This document shows positions 61,825-64,000 of a DNA stretch of 64,000 bases, piece by piece. Source of the DNA: Halochromatium roseum (GTDB lineage: Bacteria > Pseudomonadota > Gammaproteobacteria > Chromatiales > Chromatiaceae); the NCBI RefSeq assembly GCF_016653315.1, contig NZ_NHSH01000065.1, positions 124,001 to 188,000 on the forward strand, read 5' to 3'. Position 1 is the first letter of the stretch. Each line of letters starts with the position of its first letter. The notes beneath the pieces are model-generated. The model was not told the DNA's origin and did not search any database. It saw only the letters and a program-made list of their open reading frames with translations. Position numbers and translations under genes: made by a program.

Positions 61825-63384
61825 TTAGGGCTGGAGACGGGCGATCGGCGGGGTGACCAAGTCAGACCCCTCGGGCAACTTGCTGACCTGGATCTGCTGT
61901 ACCAGGTTCTCGATGGTCGGCTCCATCACGTCGATCAACGGCTTGGGCCAGATGCCGATCGCGAGCGTGGCGACGGCAAGCACACTCAGGTTCAAGGTCT
62001 CGCGCCGATTCAGATCCTTGAGCGCGGCGACATTGTCGTTCCCGATATCGCCAAAGATCACGCGCTTGACCAGCCAGAGGGTGAAGGCGGCAGCGAGCAC
62101 CAGCGTGGTCGCGGCGAGGAAGGCAAACCAGAAGTCGGCGCGGAAGGCGGCGAGGATGACCATAAACTCACCAACGAACCCAGAGGTCCCGGGCAGACCG
62201 GCGTTGGCCATGGCAAAGAACACCACGAAGGCACCGAACCAGGGCATCCGATTGATGACGCCACCATAGGCCGAGATCTCGCGGCTGTGCATGCGGTCAT
62301 AGAGCACGCCGACGCAGAGGAACAGCGCGCCCGAGATGAACCCATGCGAGATCATCTGCACCATTCCGCCTTCGATGCCCATCACGGCACCCGCTGTCTC
62401 GGCGCGTTGGAAGATCGCGAAGACGATGAAAAAGCCCAGGGTCACGAAGCCCATGTGTGCGATCGACGAATAGGCGATCAGCTTCTTCATGTCTTGCTGC
62501 ACCAGCGCCACCAGGCCGATGTAGATGACCGCGATCAGGGACATGGTGATGATCAGCCAATCTAGTGATGCGCTCGCATCGGGCGCGATCGGCAGGCTGA
62601 AGCGCAGGAAGCCATAGCCGCCGATCTTCAGCATAATCGCCGCCAGGATGACCGAGCCGCCAGTGGGAGCCTCGACGTGCGCATCCGGCAGCCAGGTATG
62701 CACCGGAAACATCGGCACCTTGACCGCAAAGGCGAGCAGGAAGGCGATGAAGATCAGGATCTGCGCGGTCAGCCCCAACGGCGCGGCATGGAAGCCGAGG
62801 ATGTCGAAGCTGCCGGTCTGGAAGTACAGATAGATCAGCGCGACCAGCATGAACACCGAGCCGAAGAAGGTGTACAAGAAGAATTTGATGGTCGCGTAGA
62901 CGCGGTTCGGCCCGCCCCAGACCCCGATGATGATGAACATCGGGATCAGCATCGCCTCCCAGAAGAAGTAGAACAGGATCGCGTCCAGGGCCGAGAAGAC
63001 CCCGACCATGATCCCTTCCATGATCAGGAAGGCCGCCATGTACTGCGACGGCTTATAGCTGATGACGTCCCAGCCGGCGATGATCACGAAGATGCTGATA
63101 AAGGTGGTCAGTAAGATCAGCGGCATCGAGATGCCATCGACGCCGAGATAATAGTCGACGCCTAGCGCCGGCAGCCAGGGCGAGCGCTCGACGAACTGCA
63201 TCGCCGCCGTCGAGGCATCGAATCCAAACCAGAGCGGCAGGCTCACGACAAAGGTCAGCAGCGCGACGCCCAGCGCGATCCGTTTGGTCAGCTCAGCGTT
63301 TTGCTCACCACTTGCAATGACCGCGATGCCACCGACGATCGGCAGCCAGATCACCAGCGAGAGCCAGGGGAATTCCAATAACAT
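61825..63384 (-). CDS. nuoM: NADH-quinone oxidoreductase subunit M
   Basis: An antiporter-like subunit of complex I, 519 residues. Family text: YYLGVDGISMPLILLTTFIS, FFWEAMLIPMFIIIGVWGG with the conserved Glu, FAVKVPMFPVHTWLPDAHVE with the conserved Lys, and QQDMKKLIAYSSIAHMGFV. Follows nuoL by 19 bp and precedes nuoN. Confidence 0.96.
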   Translation of the reverse strand: MLLEFPWLSLVIWLPIVGGIAVIASGEQNAELTKRIALGVALLTFVVSLPLWFGFDASTAAMQFVERSPWLPALGVDYYLGVDGISMPLILLTTFISIFVIIAGWDVISYKPSQYMAAFLIMEGIMVGVFSALDAILFYFFWEAMLIPMFIIIGVWGGPNRVYATIKFFLYTFFGSVFMLVALIYLYFQTGSFDILGFHAAPLGLTAQILIFIAFLLAFAVKVPMFPVHTWLPDAHVEAPTGGSVILAAIMLKIGGYGFLRFSLPIAPDASASLDWLIITMSLIAVIYIGLVALVQQDMKKLIAYSSIAHMGFVTLGFFIVFAIFQRAETAGAVMGIEGGMVQMISHGFISGALFLCVGVLYDRMHSREISAYGGVINRMPWFGAFVVFFAMANAGLPGTSGFVGEFMVILAAFRADFWFAFLAATTLVLAAAFTLWLVKRVIFGDIGNDNVAALKDLNRRETLNLSVLAVATLAIGIWPKPLIDVMEPTIENLVQQIQVSKLPEGSDLVTPPIARLQP

Positions 63385-63403
63385 CAGCTGCCTCTCCCGT
63401 GTC

Positions 63404-64000
63404 TTAGAAGGTCACGAACAGGGTCAATAGGACCACGAGCCCGAGGATCATGGCAAAGGCATAGTGGTAGAGCATGCCACTCTGAAGGTGGCGGACGCGC
63501 GCTGCAATCCAGCCCACGGCCTTTGCCGAGCCATTGACCAGCGCACCATCGATGAATCGCTGATCGCTGCTCTTCCAAAGAAAGCGCCCGATCAGCTGAC
63601 CACCCCCCGCGAACACGCGCTGATTGAAGTCGTCAAAGCCATACTTGTCTTCCAGCAGGCGCGTGAAGCGACCGCCTTTCTGTTGCAACTCCAGGTCAAT
63701 ACCAGGATTACGCTGGTGCAGGTACAGCCAGTAATAGGCGGCCATGCCCAGCCCTCCCATGGAGAGCCAGAACGGCAGCGTCTGCATGCCATGACGAATG
63801 AATTCGCGCTGCCCATGCCAGTGCGCGGCGAGGTGATGCAGCGTGTCGTGCTCATGCAGAACCGTGACAGCATCGCCCAGCCAGTTCTCGACCAACAGCG
63901 GCTCGATCGCATACCAGCCGATGAAGACGGAGGGGATCGCCAGGGCAATCAATGGCCCCGTAACCACCCAAGGCGTCTCATGCAGATGCGAGCGGGTGTG
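63404..64000 (-). CDS. nuoL: NADH-quinone oxidoreductase subunit L, C-terminal part
   Basis: The C-terminal part of the complex I subunit NuoL; the frame is open at the window end, so the start lies beyond 64000. It includes HLHETPWVVTGPLIALAIPS, the lateral-helix region (KGGRFTRLLEDKYGFDDFNQ) and the last membrane segment (YAFAMILGLVVLLTLF). Order nuoL-nuoM-nuoN is standard. Confidence 0.93.
   Translation of the reverse strand, partial: HTRSHLHETPWVVTGPLIALAIPSVFIGWYAIEPLLVENWLGDAVTVLHEHDTLHHLAAHWHGQREFIRHGMQTLPFWLSMGGLGMAAYYWLYLHQRNPGIDLELQQKGGRFTRLLEDKYGFDDFNQRVFAGGGQLIGRFLWKSSDQRFIDGALVNGSAKAVGWIAARVRHLQSGMLYHYAFAMILGLVVLLTLFVTF

Overview
The window is a GC-rich gammaproteobacterial chromosome segment, most likely from a purple sulfur bacterium of the Chromatiales. 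The evidence is a Sox set (soxB, soxA, soxX and a periplasmic rhodanese) with no soxCD in the window, a DsrC/TusE-family protein, a cbb3 oxidase operon with an FNR box, and the surE-pcm-nlpD-rpoS block typical of gammaproteobacteria. The genus is not assignable from the sequence alone.

Layout. 1-6.7 kb: housekeeping genes (lapB end, pyrF, galU), a tiny cysteine-rich membrane protein missed by long-ORF searches, DUF599, ferritin and a YbjT-like dehydrogenase. 6.9-16.4 kb: a type I restriction-modification locus (hsdM, hsdS, hsdR) whose two inter-gene junctions are packed with intact antitoxins, truncated toxins, a displaced copy of the hsdM 3' end and a displaced copy of the hsdR 5' end. 16.5-22.1 kb: OmpA-like protein, cyclase-PilZ protein, kinase/ATPase fusion, 6-phosphogluconolactonase, and a DsrC homologue lacking the penultimate cysteine. 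22.3-31.4 kb (minus strand): ccoNOQP, a 44-residue membrane protein, then ccoGHIS. 31.8-36 kb: rpoS, nlpD, pcm, surE and an Smr-domain gene. 36-44 kb: sulfur oxidation, with soxB, a TtrSR-like two-component system, soxX, a soxA carrying a SoxK-like N-terminal domain, and a SoxL-like rhodanese. 44.3-50.7 kb: ppsA, a decayed accessory patch (truncated Fic, HTH regulator and helicase) with a DUF3782 nuclease-like gene, then a DHH phosphoesterase. 51-64 kb: glutathionyl-hydroquinone reductase, a YgiW-like OB-fold protein, an unknown 400-residue protein, a TonB receptor/YfiR-like/diguanylate cyclase operon, a lone type I-C-like CRISPR repeat, a periplasmic ATP-dependent ligase, a PfkB kinase and the end of the nuo operon (nuoN, nuoM, 3' part of nuoL).

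How the parts fit. Sox proteins would feed thiosulfate electrons to c-type cytochromes; the cbb3 oxidase could take these under low oxygen, with FNR-type control. The TtrS-like sensor between soxB and soxX is a natural candidate for regulating sulfur oxidation by a periplasmic sulfur ligand. The hsd locus looks like a specificity cassette imported with pieces of its donor hsdM and hsdR still attached. Across both accessory patches the recognisable toxin and nuclease genes are broken while most small antitoxin genes are intact.
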